A DNA stretch of 64,000 bases from UBA3946 sp002385755 (GTDB lineage: Bacteria > Bacillota_I > Bacilli_A > ML615J-28 > CAG-698): positions 248,001 through 312,000 of the forward strand of contig JBMNLX010000009.1 of the NCBI GenBank assembly GCA_050953085.1, in the 5' to 3' direction. The notes under the pieces are model-generated. The model saw only the letters and a list, made by a program, of their open reading frames with translations. It was not told where the DNA came from and did not search any database. Positions 1 through 9,285 of this stretch are shown here, piece after piece; the stretch's first letter is position 1; the number at the start of each line of letters is the position of its first letter. A program made the position numbers and the translations under genes.

Positions 1-1
1 A

Positions 2-541
2 TATCCCCTGGCAAAGCATAAATTCCCCGGAAAGCACTTGATCAATCAAATGATCGTTTACTCGCTGATGTTCAGCGCCGCGGTAACGATGATTCCGACA
101 TACATGATTTCGAGTTGGCTGGGGCTCATCGACTCTCAACTCGCGATCATCATCCCCGCTTTCGGGTATTCGCTCGGGATATTCCTGATGCGCCAGTTCA
201 TTAACACGATTCCCGACGAACTTTTGGAGGCCGCCAAGGTTGACGGCGCGAACGAGTACCAAATATTCTTTAAGATTGTTATGCCGCTAGTGAAACCGGC
301 GTGGCTCACCCTGATAATTCTTCTTTTCCAACAATTATGGGGCGCGGACGGCGGGAACTATATATTCACCGAAAACTTAAAACCCTTAAGCTACGCCTTA
401 AGCCAAATTGTCGCCGGCGGCATCCCGCGGACGGGAACGGCGGCGGCGGTGACGGTGATAATGCTCGTTGTCCCGATTACCGTGTTTATCATTAACCAAT
501 CGCGCGTTCTTGACACTATGGCGCATTCGGGGTTGAAGTAG
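2..541 (+). CDS. carbohydrate ABC transporter permease, 3' part
   Basis: C-terminal part of a MalG-type inner-membrane permease of a sugar ABC importer. The reading frame is open to the left edge of the window, so the gene starts outside it; the TTG at 38 is internal. The EAA loop that contacts the ATPase is visible (ELLEAAKVDGANEYQIFFKI), followed by transmembrane segments, and the protein ends at a normal C terminus. It is the second permease of a system whose other parts lie upstream, distinct from the permease pair at 5285-7700. The next gene begins 7 bases after the stop, so it probably shares a transcript with the NHL, Yip1 and DUF5696 genes. The substrate cannot be read from the sequence. 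Confidence 0.9.
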   Translation, partial: YPLAKHKFPGKHLINQMIVYSLMFSAAVTMIPTYMISSWLGLIDSQLAIIIPAFGYSLGIFLMRQFINTIPDELLEAAKVDGANEYQIFFKIVMPLVKPAWLTLIILLFQQLWGADGGNYIFTENLKPLSYALSQIVAGGIPRTGTAAAVTVIMLVVPITVFIINQSRVLDTMAHSGLK

Positions 542-548
542 GTGAAAT

Positions 549-2039
549 ATGAAAAGAACAGCTTTATTTCTTATCGCTTTTTTCGTTGCGTTTATCTTTG
601 TTTCCGCCGAGGCGAGCGCGGCTTATAATTATGACCCTTTCGGCGACGCGATCGCTTCCGCGGAAGCGCTGATCGCGCGAAAAGTCGTCGATTCCTCGAA
701 TTTGCTTGACCGGGAAGGAGAGAGCGCCGGTTACGTCTTCGGCGCCCTGGCGGACGTTTTCGCTCATGAAGACCGGGTTTTTATCGTCGACTCCGAAAAC
801 GACGCCGTCGTCGTTCTCGACGACGAGTACAGGTTTATAGCCGCCTTCGGAAGGGACGAGGGGGCGGGAAAACTGAAAAACCCGCGCGGGATATACGTCA
901 CCGAGGATTATATTTACGTCGCCGACTACGGAAACAATAGGGTGGCCGTGTTCACCCATGATTATGAGTTTTCGTGGGAAGCGACGACGCCTGACGATCC
1001 CTCCTTCAAACAAGACCCCGCCGACGAGCGCGGTTACGACTTTAAGCCGCTGAAGCTCGCGGTCAACGACGCGGGACGGATCTATGTCGTCGCGGACCAG
1101 ATTTTCGAAGGAATAATCGATTTAAACCCCGACGGTTCCTTTTCCCGCTATGTCGGGGCTTCGACCGTGACGCTTTCGGTTTGGGAGGCGTTCTGGTTAT
1201 TGTTCACGACCGAGACGCAGCGCCGGGCGCAGGGTTACCGCCTGGCGACAAGCTTCGTCAACGTTAACGTCGACGAGAAGGGGCATCTTTATACCCTGTC
1301 GGGGTTATCGGAAGGAAGCCGCGTCATTAAAAAGCTGAACAACAAAGGTTACGATATTTTATGGCGGAACGGTTACGTGCCGCCGGTGGGCGACGTCGCC
1401 TCGATCGACGGTCGGGTCAAAGTGCCGACCGGGCCGAGCCAGCTCGTCGACATCGACGTAAACGAAAGCGGGACCTATTGCGTTCTTGACAAAACCCGCG
1501 GCCGGATATTTGTCTATGACTTCGAGGGTTATCTTCTGTATATCGGCGGCCAGCTCGGCAATATCGGCGGAGCCGCCAACAACCAGCGTTCCCTCTTCTT
1601 AAGTCCCGAGGCGCTTTGCTTTCATAAGGACGGTATCCTGGTGGTCGATTCCCTTAATAAAAATCTCGTCGTCATGGGTTACACGGAGTTCGCGAGTCTT
1701 GTCAACGCCGCTTCCGACCGCTATTTCAAGGGCGAATACGACGAGGCCATGGAACTGTGGGAAGAAGTGCTCGTTCACAATACCAACTACTATCTCGCTT
1801 ACGCCGGCATCGGCAAAGCCCTGTTACGCGCCGGCGATTACCGGGGCGCGATGGTTAATTGTAAACTTGGTCACGACAGATACAATTACTCGAAAGCCTA
1901 TAAATATTACCGCTATGAGAAAATGACCGTGATTTTTCCGTATATCGCCGCGACGGCGCTCGGGCTCGCCGTTTTCCTGTTTGTCCGTTCGTTAAGAACT
2001 TCGGTTCGCCGGGAACAAGAGGAGGAGAATAATGAATAA
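549..2039 (+). CDS. secreted/membrane NHL-repeat protein with TPR-like segment
   Basis: A 496-residue protein with an N-terminal signal peptide ending in an Ala-rich stretch (SAEASAAYN). Residues about 60-375 contain several beta-propeller (NHL/SMP-30-like) blades with the usual pattern of a DRVFIVDS- or NRVAVF-type strand. Residues about 380-450 look like one or two TPR helices (FKGEYDEAMELWEEV and AGDYRGAMVNC), followed by one transmembrane helix near residue 465 and a short charged tail. The topology would place the propeller outside the cell. The start at 549 has AGGTGAA upstream. The gene overlaps the following Yip1 gene by 8 bases. Proteins of this kind occur beside Yip1 and DUF5696 genes in sugar-transport clusters; the role is unknown, possibly sensing or scaffolding at the membrane. 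Confidence 0.85.
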   Translation: MKRTALFLIAFFVAFIFVSAEASAAYNYDPFGDAIASAEALIARKVVDSSNLLDREGESAGYVFGALADVFAHEDRVFIVDSENDAVVVLDDEYRFIAAFGRDEGAGKLKNPRGIYVTEDYIYVADYGNNRVAVFTHDYEFSWEATTPDDPSFKQDPADERGYDFKPLKLAVNDAGRIYVVADQIFEGIIDLNPDGSFSRYVGASTVTLSVWEAFWLLFTTETQRRAQGYRLATSFVNVNVDEKGHLYTLSGLSEGSRVIKKLNNKGYDILWRNGYVPPVGDVASIDGRVKVPTGPSQLVDIDVNESGTYCVLDKTRGRIFVYDFEGYLLYIGGQLGNIGGAANNQRSLFLSPEALCFHKDGILVVDSLNKNLVVMGYTEFASLVNAASDRYFKGEYDEAMELWEEVLVHNTNYYLAYAGIGKALLRAGDYRGAMVNCKLGHDRYNYSKAYKYYRYEKMTVIFPYIAATALGLAVFLFVRSLRTSVRREQEEENNE

Positions 2040-2697
2040 ACCGCTGAGCTTGAAAAGAGAAAACCTAAAACAAATTTTAAGGGATTTATTCGTCCATCCT
2101 CTTTATCTCATCACGCACCCGATCAAGGGGTTTGACCGGTTCAAACGGGAAAAGACGGGAAAAAGCTACGTCGCGTGGTTTTACTTCGTGATGATGATTA
2201 TCGCGAACATCATCGCGTTTAACGGCAACGACTTTTTGGTGAACGATAATAAACCCCGCGATTTTAATATATTTCTCATTATCGCTCTCGTCGCTTTCCC
2301 GGTGGGCGTCGTCACCGTCGCCAATTGGGCGTCGACGGCGCTTATGGATGGCAAGGGGACGATGAAAGAGATTTTCGCTGTAATCGGTTATTCCTTTTTT
2401 CCCTTTGTCTGGCTTAGCCTCGCGGCGACCGTGATCAGCAACTTCATCACTTACGACGAAATAGTATTTTTTCATTTCCTTAATACCATGGGCGCGGTCC
2501 TGCTCGCCTATATGGTTTTTTTCGGGTTGATGGGAATCCACGAGTTTGGCCCGGCGAAGACAATTATGATGTTTGTCTTTACCGTCGTCGCCGTAGCCGC
2601 CGTCCTTTTCGTCATCTTGCTTTTTCTTTCTTTAATCCAGCACGTATACTCGTTTCTCGACTCATTTATTAGCGAGTTTAAATGGAGGTTTTGGTAA
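2032..2697 (+). CDS. Yip1 family integral membrane protein
   Basis: A 221-residue polytopic protein of the bacterial Yip1/YIP domain family. After a cytoplasmic N-terminal segment of about 45 residues (ending near FDRFKREKTGKSY) there are about five hydrophobic helices, with the conserved mid-region GKGTMKEIFAVIGYSFFPF that is typical of the family. It overlaps the NHL gene by 8 bases and its stop overlaps the next start by one base (TAATG), which indicates translational coupling. The function of bacterial Yip1 proteins is not established; the context suggests a membrane partner of the flanking NHL and DUF5696 proteins. Confidence 0.85.
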   Translation: MNKPLSLKRENLKQILRDLFVHPLYLITHPIKGFDRFKREKTGKSYVAWFYFVMMIIANIIAFNGNDFLVNDNKPRDFNIFLIIALVAFPVGVVTVANWASTALMDGKGTMKEIFAVIGYSFFPFVWLSLAATVISNFITYDEIVFFHFLNTMGAVLLAYMVFFGLMGIHEFGPAKTIMMFVFTVVAVAAVLFVILLFLSLIQHVYSFLDSFISEFKWRFW

Positions 2698-5288
2698 TGA
2701 ACGATAGTTATCAAAAAACCTCAAGCCTGGTATCGCCGCTTGCCGGGAAAACTGGCGGCGGGAATAAAAGCGCGTTGCGAGCTTTCCGCTTTCCGTGGGC
2801 GAAATTATTGATTGTGGTTTTGCTTGCCTTAATCGCCGGCGGGATTTATCTTACCGCGGTTTTGAATAAAGTAAAAGTCCCGCCCCGACCGGCATACGAC
2901 AAGGAAGGTTTCGTTCCCGCGGCGGAGTTCCGCGCCCAAAACGGCGCGCTCACTGTTCTTGAAAACGAAAACTACCGTTTCGCATTTTCCAATACCGACA
3001 CCACCTTTGTCCTCACGGACAAGGATAGCGGCTACGAATGGAGCTCCAACCCGCTCGGCGCGGCGAAGCGTTTCATGAACCCGCTCGTTCTTTATTACGC
3101 CGGCGCCCTAGGGGCGGCGCAGAAAATGGGCGTCGGGGAAGAAGCGGTCGCTCACGATGATTTCTATATTAGAAAAACCGCCGACGCGATTGAAGTTCTT
3201 TACGCGGCGGGCGGGAAGCGGACGGTCGACGCTTCCGATTTCCCAAAAGTCATGACCGAGGAGCGAATGCAGGAAAAAATCCTTTCCAAACTCGAGCCCG
3301 GCACGACTCCTTACCGGCGCGTCACCGAACAGTGCTATGTTCACGGAACCTTAAAAGGCGATAAGATTTGGCAGCTGAAGGATGGGATCCAACCCCATAT
3401 TCTCGAGGCTTTATATGAAATATTCTATGACCGGTGCGGATACACGACCGAGGATTTGGCTTATGACCTGGAGCTTGCCGGCATTCAATACGAGGATAAA
3501 TACCCCTATTTTGAAATCGCCGTCCGCTACGAGCTATCGGCCGAGGGACTCGCCGTCCGCCTGGTTAACGAATCGATTTACGAGAAGGAAAAATTCCCGC
3601 TTGTTTATGTCGATCTCCTTCCTTATTTCGGCTCCGCGACGACCGAGGACGTGGGTTATACCTTGATTCCCGACGGCAGCGGCGCCTTAATCGAGCATAA
3701 CAACGGCCGCTCTTTCGCGATGCCTTACTTGCAAAGAATCTACGGCGCCGACGCCGCCGAGATCAAACCGGTCATGTTGCCGGCCGCCGAGAAAATATCC
3801 TTCCCCGTTTTCGGCATCCGCCGCGGCGATTCCGCGTTGCTCGCGTCCGTTGACGAAGGCGCGGCGATGGCCGCGCTGGCCGCGAACGGTAGCACGGCGG
3901 ACAATCCCTACAATCAAGCCTATTTCCGTTATTACCTGCGCGAATCGCAAAGTTTCGAGTTTGCTTCTTATCAAAAAGTCGTCACCGTGATCGAATGGAC
4001 GGCTTGGTACAATAAGGCTGATTTCGTCGTGAAATACATGACGGTGAACGAGGACGGAGGAAGCTACGCGGCGATGGCGCGAAAATATCGGGAATACCTG
4101 ATCTCGCGCGCGGTTTTGCATGAAAGAACGGCGGGTTTGGGATTTAATCTCACGCTATTGGGCGGCTATATCGCTCGCGATAATTTTCTCGGCATACCCT
4201 ACGAAACGGTGCGCGCTTTGACCGACACGAAAGAAGTCCTGGAGATCGCCCGCGAGCTTAGGGAAGCTGGAATCGAAAACCTCAACATTATCTACCGCGG
4301 CTGGGGAAACGACGGAATCAAACCGACTTACGCCGGGAAAATCCGCTATAACCGCGCCGTCGGAAAACGCGGCGCTTTCCGCTCGCTGAAGAAAGAACTT
4401 GACGCGCTCGGGGTCGAGTTTTTCCCGGAGATTTGCCTGCAGACTGCTTACACCGGCCGCGACATCCGGGAAAGCAAAACCGCCGCCCGCAACGTCTTGG
4501 GCCGGGTGGTAAAAAACTACGACTACACGGAAGCGACGTTTTACGCCGACACCTCGACCCGTCCGTACTATATGCTAAAACCCGCGACTTATGAGCAAAC
4601 GCTCCGGGCGGTTATGAAGGAATTTGAAAAAACCGGCATTGACAATCTCGCGGTTCGCGACGCCGGCGCGCTTGCGGGTAGTTATCATAAAAAAGACACC
4701 TATTTCCGCGCCGATAGCGAGCGATATTTCCGCGAGGCGATGACGGCCTCGTTTGCGGGGAAAAGAATGTTTTCCGATCCCAATCTTTACGCCTTGCCGT
4801 TTTGCGATATTATTGTCGACCTGCCGGCTACCGCCACCCCCTATCAAATTATCGGTGTCGCCGTGCCCTTTGCCCAACTAGTCTTAAGCGGCGCCGTCTC
4901 TTACGGCGGCCGATCGTTTAATATCGACGACAAATATCCCTACCGGTGGCACGAAATGAAAGCGATCGAAACGGCCGCGGATATTAGTTTCACTTGGAGC
5001 TACGAATCAACCGTCGCGCTCGCGGAAACGGAATACAAGTATTATTCGACCTATTACCGCAATTGGATTGACAAGGCCGTCGAAACGTATCGCGAACTCA
5101 AGGCTCTGGGTATTCACGACGCCCGTCTCGTTGATCACCGTTTGCTTACGGATGACGGCTCCGTCGTTAAGTCGGTCTATAGCGACGGCGCGGAAATCAT
5201 ATTTAATTACGGCATGACGCCGTTTAATTACGGAATGGATCAGGTGGCGCCGAACAGCTATTACGTCGCAAAGGGGGCGCGGTCATGA
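2697..5288 (+). CDS. DUF5696 family membrane-anchored extracellular protein
   Basis: An 863-residue protein recognised as DUF5696, a family found in sugar ABC transporter clusters. A basic N-terminal segment precedes one transmembrane helix at about residues 33-55, so the remaining ~800 residues lie outside the membrane. The section around residues 490-760 alternates strands and helices like a TIM barrel (VLEIARELREAGIENLNIIY; FFPEICLQTAY), which is compatible with a glycosidase-like fold, but I see no family catalytic motif I can name. The start at 2697 is chosen over an ATG at 2682 because GGAGG at 2684-2688 lies 8 bases before it. It overlaps the next permease gene by 4 bases. Confidence 0.85.
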   Translation: MNDSYQKTSSLVSPLAGKTGGGNKSALRAFRFPWAKLLIVVLLALIAGGIYLTAVLNKVKVPPRPAYDKEGFVPAAEFRAQNGALTVLENENYRFAFSNTDTTFVLTDKDSGYEWSSNPLGAAKRFMNPLVLYYAGALGAAQKMGVGEEAVAHDDFYIRKTADAIEVLYAAGGKRTVDASDFPKVMTEERMQEKILSKLEPGTTPYRRVTEQCYVHGTLKGDKIWQLKDGIQPHILEALYEIFYDRCGYTTEDLAYDLELAGIQYEDKYPYFEIAVRYELSAEGLAVRLVNESIYEKEKFPLVYVDLLPYFGSATTEDVGYTLIPDGSGALIEHNNGRSFAMPYLQRIYGADAAEIKPVMLPAAEKISFPVFGIRRGDSALLASVDEGAAMAALAANGSTADNPYNQAYFRYYLRESQSFEFASYQKVVTVIEWTAWYNKADFVVKYMTVNEDGGSYAAMARKYREYLISRAVLHERTAGLGFNLTLLGGYIARDNFLGIPYETVRALTDTKEVLEIARELREAGIENLNIIYRGWGNDGIKPTYAGKIRYNRAVGKRGAFRSLKKELDALGVEFFPEICLQTAYTGRDIRESKTAARNVLGRVVKNYDYTEATFYADTSTRPYYMLKPATYEQTLRAVMKEFEKTGIDNLAVRDAGALAGSYHKKDTYFRADSERYFREAMTASFAGKRMFSDPNLYALPFCDIIVDLPATATPYQIIGVAVPFAQLVLSGAVSYGGRSFNIDDKYPYRWHEMKAIETAADISFTWSYESTVALAETEYKYYSTYYRNWIDKAVETYRELKALGIHDARLVDHRLLTDDGSVVKSVYSDGAEIIFNYGMTPFNYGMDQVAPNSYYVAKGARS

Positions 5289-6712
5289 AAAATAACGCCC
5301 GCATCGAAAAGTTGAATAAAAAAATCGCGCTGCTAAGCGCCCGAATCGAGAAGGCGGCGGCCGAGCGCGCCGAATTGCTTTCTCTCGCGACCGTACCTCT
5401 CGGGAAAGTCTTCCGGCTGGAACGGCTCCTTTTTCGCCTGGAAAACGGCCGCGAAGCGCGCCGGGAGAAACTTTCCGCCCTGGAAACGGGCGCGCCCGCG
5501 CGGCGGAAAACGAGAAGGGCGCGCATTGCCTACCTTAGCCCGGAAGCTGGGAAGATCTATTCCGAGCAAATCAAAGCGAAAAAAGAAAAATATGAGAAAA
5601 GTTTGGATAAGGCGACCGAGAAATACATAGAAAAAGCTAAGGCCAAACAGACAGGCCAAAAAGGCGTCAGTTACCGCCAAGTCGCGGTCGCCGGCCGAAA
5701 ACGGGAACGGCTTAAGAAAACGGTTCAACATTACGAATTACAATTATTGCGTCTTAGCGAAGGCAAATACCAGTTACTCGGTTTCTTCGGAAAAATTAAG
5801 CGATCTTTCTCCCAAATGCCTTACGGCAAGCAAAAATTAGTATTCGGTTTGCTTTTCCTTACTCCTTGGATAATCGGTTTTTGCATTTTTTTCGCCGTTC
5901 CCGTTTTTACTACTATTTCTTGGAGTTTTCAAAAACTCGAGACGGTTTCCGGCGGCGGCTTTAAGTCGACGTTCGTCGGGTTCGGGAATTACCGCGATTT
6001 GTTTACGACCGCGACCTTGGCCGGATCGACAATCTCCGAAGTTATCGTCGCCTCGGTGATCGATATCTTGTTGGATCTTCCGACGATTATTATCTTTAGT
6101 TTGTTTATCGCCGCGCTTTTGAACACGCGCTTTAAGGGTCACCAACTGGTGAAGGCGATCTTTTTCATCCCGGTTGTCTACAACATCACCGTTATCAACA
6201 ACACCCTCACGGGGATGTTCGGCCAGCGATTTGACTCCGCGATTACGGAAGGATTCAATCTTTCGCAGCGTTTCGCCTTCTTTCTTCAGCGGATCGGCGT
6301 CGGCGGGAATCTGATCGACTTTCTGATTTCCGCGGTCGACCGAATCTTCACGATTGTCAATATGTCGGGAATCCAGATTTTGATGTTTATCGCCGCTCTG
6401 CAGTCAATCCCGAAACATCTCTACGAAGCCGCCAAGGTTGAAGGCGCGACCTCTTACGAGATGTTTTGGAAGATTACTTTCCCGATGGTTTCGCCGATTA
6501 TCATGACGGCGATCGTCTTTACCATCGTCAACAGTTTCGCGACCTCCGAGATCATGAATTTCATGACCGTGAACTCGCAGGGAACGACGATGGCGACCAA
6601 TAACCCCGGACTTTACTCGGCCATCGCGATTATCTACTTTCTGGCAAACGCCCTGATAATCGCCGCCGCTTTCGTTATCATGAGAAAGGTTGTGTTCTAT
6701 CATGACAAGTAA
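5285..6712 (+). CDS. sugar ABC transporter permease with N-terminal coiled-coil extension
   Basis: A 475-residue MalF-type permease. Residues about 180-475 carry the transmembrane domain, beginning with KLVFGLLFLTPWIIGF, and the EAA loop (LYEAAKVEGATSYEMFWKI). Residues 1-175 form a highly charged, Lys/Arg/Glu-rich helical extension with no membrane segment, where most permeases of this family begin only about 10-30 residues before the first helix. It pairs with the permease at 6702 and the binding protein at 7735. No ATPase gene is present, so a shared MsmX-like ATPase elsewhere is presumed. The gene is coupled to its neighbours by ATGA-type overlaps. Confidence 0.9.
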   Translation: MKNNARIEKLNKKIALLSARIEKAAAERAELLSLATVPLGKVFRLERLLFRLENGREARREKLSALETGAPARRKTRRARIAYLSPEAGKIYSEQIKAKKEKYEKSLDKATEKYIEKAKAKQTGQKGVSYRQVAVAGRKRERLKKTVQHYELQLLRLSEGKYQLLGFFGKIKRSFSQMPYGKQKLVFGLLFLTPWIIGFCIFFAVPVFTTISWSFQKLETVSGGGFKSTFVGFGNYRDLFTTATLAGSTISEVIVASVIDILLDLPTIIIFSLFIAALLNTRFKGHQLVKAIFFIPVVYNITVINNTLTGMFGQRFDSAITEGFNLSQRFAFFLQRIGVGGNLIDFLISAVDRIFTIVNMSGIQILMFIAALQSIPKHLYEAAKVEGATSYEMFWKITFPMVSPIIMTAIVFTIVNSFATSEIMNFMTVNSQGTTMATNNPGLYSAIAIIYFLANALIIAAAFVIMRKVVFYHDK

Positions 6713-7700
6713 GCAAAGTTTTAAAACGAAGGCGGCGTCCCGTTTAGCATCGCTCCGGGAACGGCTCGCGTCGCCGCGGGAGCGGATGCTTCTTCGCCGG
6801 CGGGCGTTAAACGCGATCGCGAACATCTTTAAATACGCGCTCCTAATTGGGCTTTGCTTTATTATCCTTTACCCGATTATCCTGCAACTCGCGCTCGCCT
6901 TCCGGGCTCCCGAAGACGTCAATAACCCGGCGATTCTTTGGATCCCGGAACGGTTCTCGCTGAAGAATTTCGAGGTTGCGATGATCGCCCTCCGTTACTG
7001 GGAGGCGCTGCGTTATACTCTCATCCTGTCAACAATAGTCACCGTCCTGCAGCTGGCCTCGACCTCGCTCGCGGGCTACGCCTTCGCGAGGCTCAGGTTC
7101 CGCGGCAGCTCGATTTTGTTTGGGTTAGCGCTTTTCACGATTATCGTTCCCCAAACCGTTATCTCGCTTCCGCTATTACGGGCGGTAACGAAAATGGGTC
7201 TTGTTGACAAACCGATAACGCTCTTCCTTATGTCCGGGCTCGGCATGGGGATTAGGTCGGGTATCTTTATCTATCTGTTCCGTCAGTTTTACCGCGGGCT
7301 TCCGGTCGAGCTCGAGGAAGCGGCCGTCGTCGACGGCGCCAACGCTTTCCAGGTTTTTTACCGGGTAATGCTCCCGAACGCGAAGCCGGCGATCATCACG
7401 GTCGGTCTTTTGAGTTTCGTTTGGCAGTGGAATGATTTTTACTTCACGAAACTGTTTTCCGGCGGCCAGTATTTCACGCTCACGACGCAGCAGGTCGCGG
7501 TTCTTTACGGCTTGCAGCAGGCGTTGGCCGACGCCGGGGTTTGGAGTCTTCTCGGACAGGATATCACCAACAACCCGTATTTTTCTTCAATGATCCTGAA
7601 TACGTGCGGCATTTTGGTAATGCTTCCGCTATTGGTCATTTATTTCTTCGTCCAGAAATTATTCGTAGAGGGAATTGAAAGATCCGGCATCGTCGGATAA
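6702..7700 (+). CDS. carbohydrate ABC transporter permease (MalG type)
   Basis: A 332-residue inner-membrane permease, the partner of the preceding MalF-type subunit. It has a basic N-terminal tail, about six transmembrane helices, and an EAA loop (ELEEAAVVDGANAFQVFYRV). The end fits the family (FVQKLFVEGIERSGIVG). The start at ATG 6702 is preferred to a TTG at 6690, because an AAAGG motif lies about 12 bases ahead of it; the gene overlaps the previous one by 11 bases. Its frame ends just before the binding-protein gene, in the usual permease-permease-binding protein order. Confidence 0.9.
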   Translation: MTSKQSFKTKAASRLASLRERLASPRERMLLRRRALNAIANIFKYALLIGLCFIILYPIILQLALAFRAPEDVNNPAILWIPERFSLKNFEVAMIALRYWEALRYTLILSTIVTVLQLASTSLAGYAFARLRFRGSSILFGLALFTIIVPQTVISLPLLRAVTKMGLVDKPITLFLMSGLGMGIRSGIFIYLFRQFYRGLPVELEEAAVVDGANAFQVFYRVMLPNAKPAIITVGLLSFVWQWNDFYFTKLFSGGQYFTLTTQQVAVLYGLQQALADAGVWSLLGQDITNNPYFSSMILNTCGILVMLPLLVIYFFVQKLFVEGIERSGIVG

Positions 7701-7734
7701 AATATATACCGGAAAGGAGCAAAAGATAATAAAC

Positions 7735-9276
7735 ATGAAAATCATAAAAAAATTATTTCTCGTTTTGATTATTTTCCTCGCGGTTTTCGCCGTCGGCTGT
7801 AAAAAGGATGACGACAACGGAAACAACAACGGAAATAATAACGGAAACGGAAACGAGAACGGCAACGGGACGATCGACGACCCCGTTCCCGACATGAAAG
7901 GGCAAACCTTCATAATCATGGTTAACCGCGCCTCGACAACCGACCCGCGGAGCGAGGCTTACACCGGCAGTTGGAAAGATCAGAAGATCGCCAAGATTCA
8001 AGAAGTCGAAGATAAGTACAATATCAAAGTGGAATACCGCACATATCCCGCGGAAGCGGTTTGGGGCGGCGGCCGCGAACGGTTTATAATCGAAAACTCG
8101 GTTAACGACACGCCGAAGGCGCATATTTACGAGATGCCGTCTTACTCAATCGCGATTCTCGCGGAAGCAAAGGCGATCTTGCCTTTGGACTCGCTGATCG
8201 AGAAATACGGGAATCCGGGTTATTGGCCGGAAAAGGCGGCTTTTGGCATGGTAATGGGCAAGCAATACGCCTATGACGACGGTTACCCGCTCGTCGGCCA
8301 GGGGATCTTTTATAATATCGACTTGCTCGAGGAGTATTTGGGCGAGGGCAAGGGCACTCTCCCGAGCGAGCTTTGGCTCGCGGGCGAGTGGGATTGGGAC
8401 GCTTTCCGCGAGATCTGTTATCAACTCTTGCCGGGAATCTCCGGCCGCGCCGTCGAGGGAGCCGCCGTTATCGGCGGCCGGGCTTACAACTGGGCATACC
8501 AAATGCTTGGGGCGAACGGCGTTCACGTCGTCACCACCGACCTGAAGTCGGAACTGTCGACCGCTCCCGCCATCGATACCCTGACTTTCCTGCACGAACT
8601 GATCAGCGTTCCGGGAATGTGGGAATGGCAGAGCGCGGCCTTGGAAAACGCCTCCTGCCCGCAGTTTAAAGCCGGAAATATCGCCTTTCATAACGGCGAG
8701 CCTTATTGGCTATATGACTCGACGAAATGGCTTGATTACCAGTTTAATATGGGCTTCGTTCCCTACCCGACCGGGCCGAACACCAACGAAGACTTAAGCA
8801 ATTACTACATTAACGAGATTTACGGGAAGACGAGTTACGTTGTTTCGAGTTCCTACTCGCTTGAAAAAGTTCCGCCGGGATACGAGAACATCATGTTCCA
8901 CGAGGAGAATATTTTCCGCATCTGGTCCGACCTGCAATATTTTCCGGAGATCGACGAGGAAACGGGGTATAGTTCCACCGACGAGATCGTCGAGGAATGG
9001 GTGTTCACCACGCTGGAACTTTATTACAGCCCGAAAGGAAACAACGCCTCGATCGAGGCTCATAAGTCGATTATGTTCAGAGGCTATCCCGATTATTTCT
9101 ACAGCCTTTACTGGGCCCGCAGCCAAGACGAGACCAAGTCGTTCATGCTTGAAATCCAGCAGGCGATTCTGAGCGGGTCAATCCGCGACGAGATGATCGA
9201 TCTCGTGAGCCGGATTCATCAAGAATTTCTCGACACATACACAAATCTAGGCTTAACCGAAGAACACTATAAATAA
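7735..9276 (+). CDS. extracellular sugar-binding lipoprotein of ABC importer
   Basis: A 513-residue solute-binding protein. The signal peptide ends in the lipobox VFAVGC with Cys22 as the lipidation site, followed by an Asn/Gly-rich spacer of about 20 residues that tethers the lobes to the membrane. The body has the large family-1-type layout, with an early strand reading QTFIIMVNRAS and a late DYFYSLYWARSQDE section. Its size suggests an oligosaccharide rather than a simple sugar. The ATG at 7735 is chosen because everything before it in the frame (from 7675) is not signal-like; the AGGAG at 7715-7719 is a little far away. It follows the two permeases directly and belongs with them. Confidence 0.9.
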   Translation: MKIIKKLFLVLIIFLAVFAVGCKKDDDNGNNNGNNNGNGNENGNGTIDDPVPDMKGQTFIIMVNRASTTDPRSEAYTGSWKDQKIAKIQEVEDKYNIKVEYRTYPAEAVWGGGRERFIIENSVNDTPKAHIYEMPSYSIAILAEAKAILPLDSLIEKYGNPGYWPEKAAFGMVMGKQYAYDDGYPLVGQGIFYNIDLLEEYLGEGKGTLPSELWLAGEWDWDAFREICYQLLPGISGRAVEGAAVIGGRAYNWAYQMLGANGVHVVTTDLKSELSTAPAIDTLTFLHELISVPGMWEWQSAALENASCPQFKAGNIAFHNGEPYWLYDSTKWLDYQFNMGFVPYPTGPNTNEDLSNYYINEIYGKTSYVVSSSYSLEKVPPGYENIMFHEENIFRIWSDLQYFPEIDEETGYSSTDEIVEEWVFTTLELYYSPKGNNASIEAHKSIMFRGYPDYFYSLYWARSQDETKSFMLEIQQAILSGSIRDEMIDLVSRIHQEFLDTYTNLGLTEEHYK

Positions 9277-9285
9277 GGACGGAAA

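Noticed and set aside
3687..4121. Long antisense open frames opposite the larger genes, such as DUF5696 and IMP dehydrogenase
   Set aside because: They are rich in Arg, His and Asp, lack RBS sites and match no family; they mirror codon bias of the genes on the other strand.
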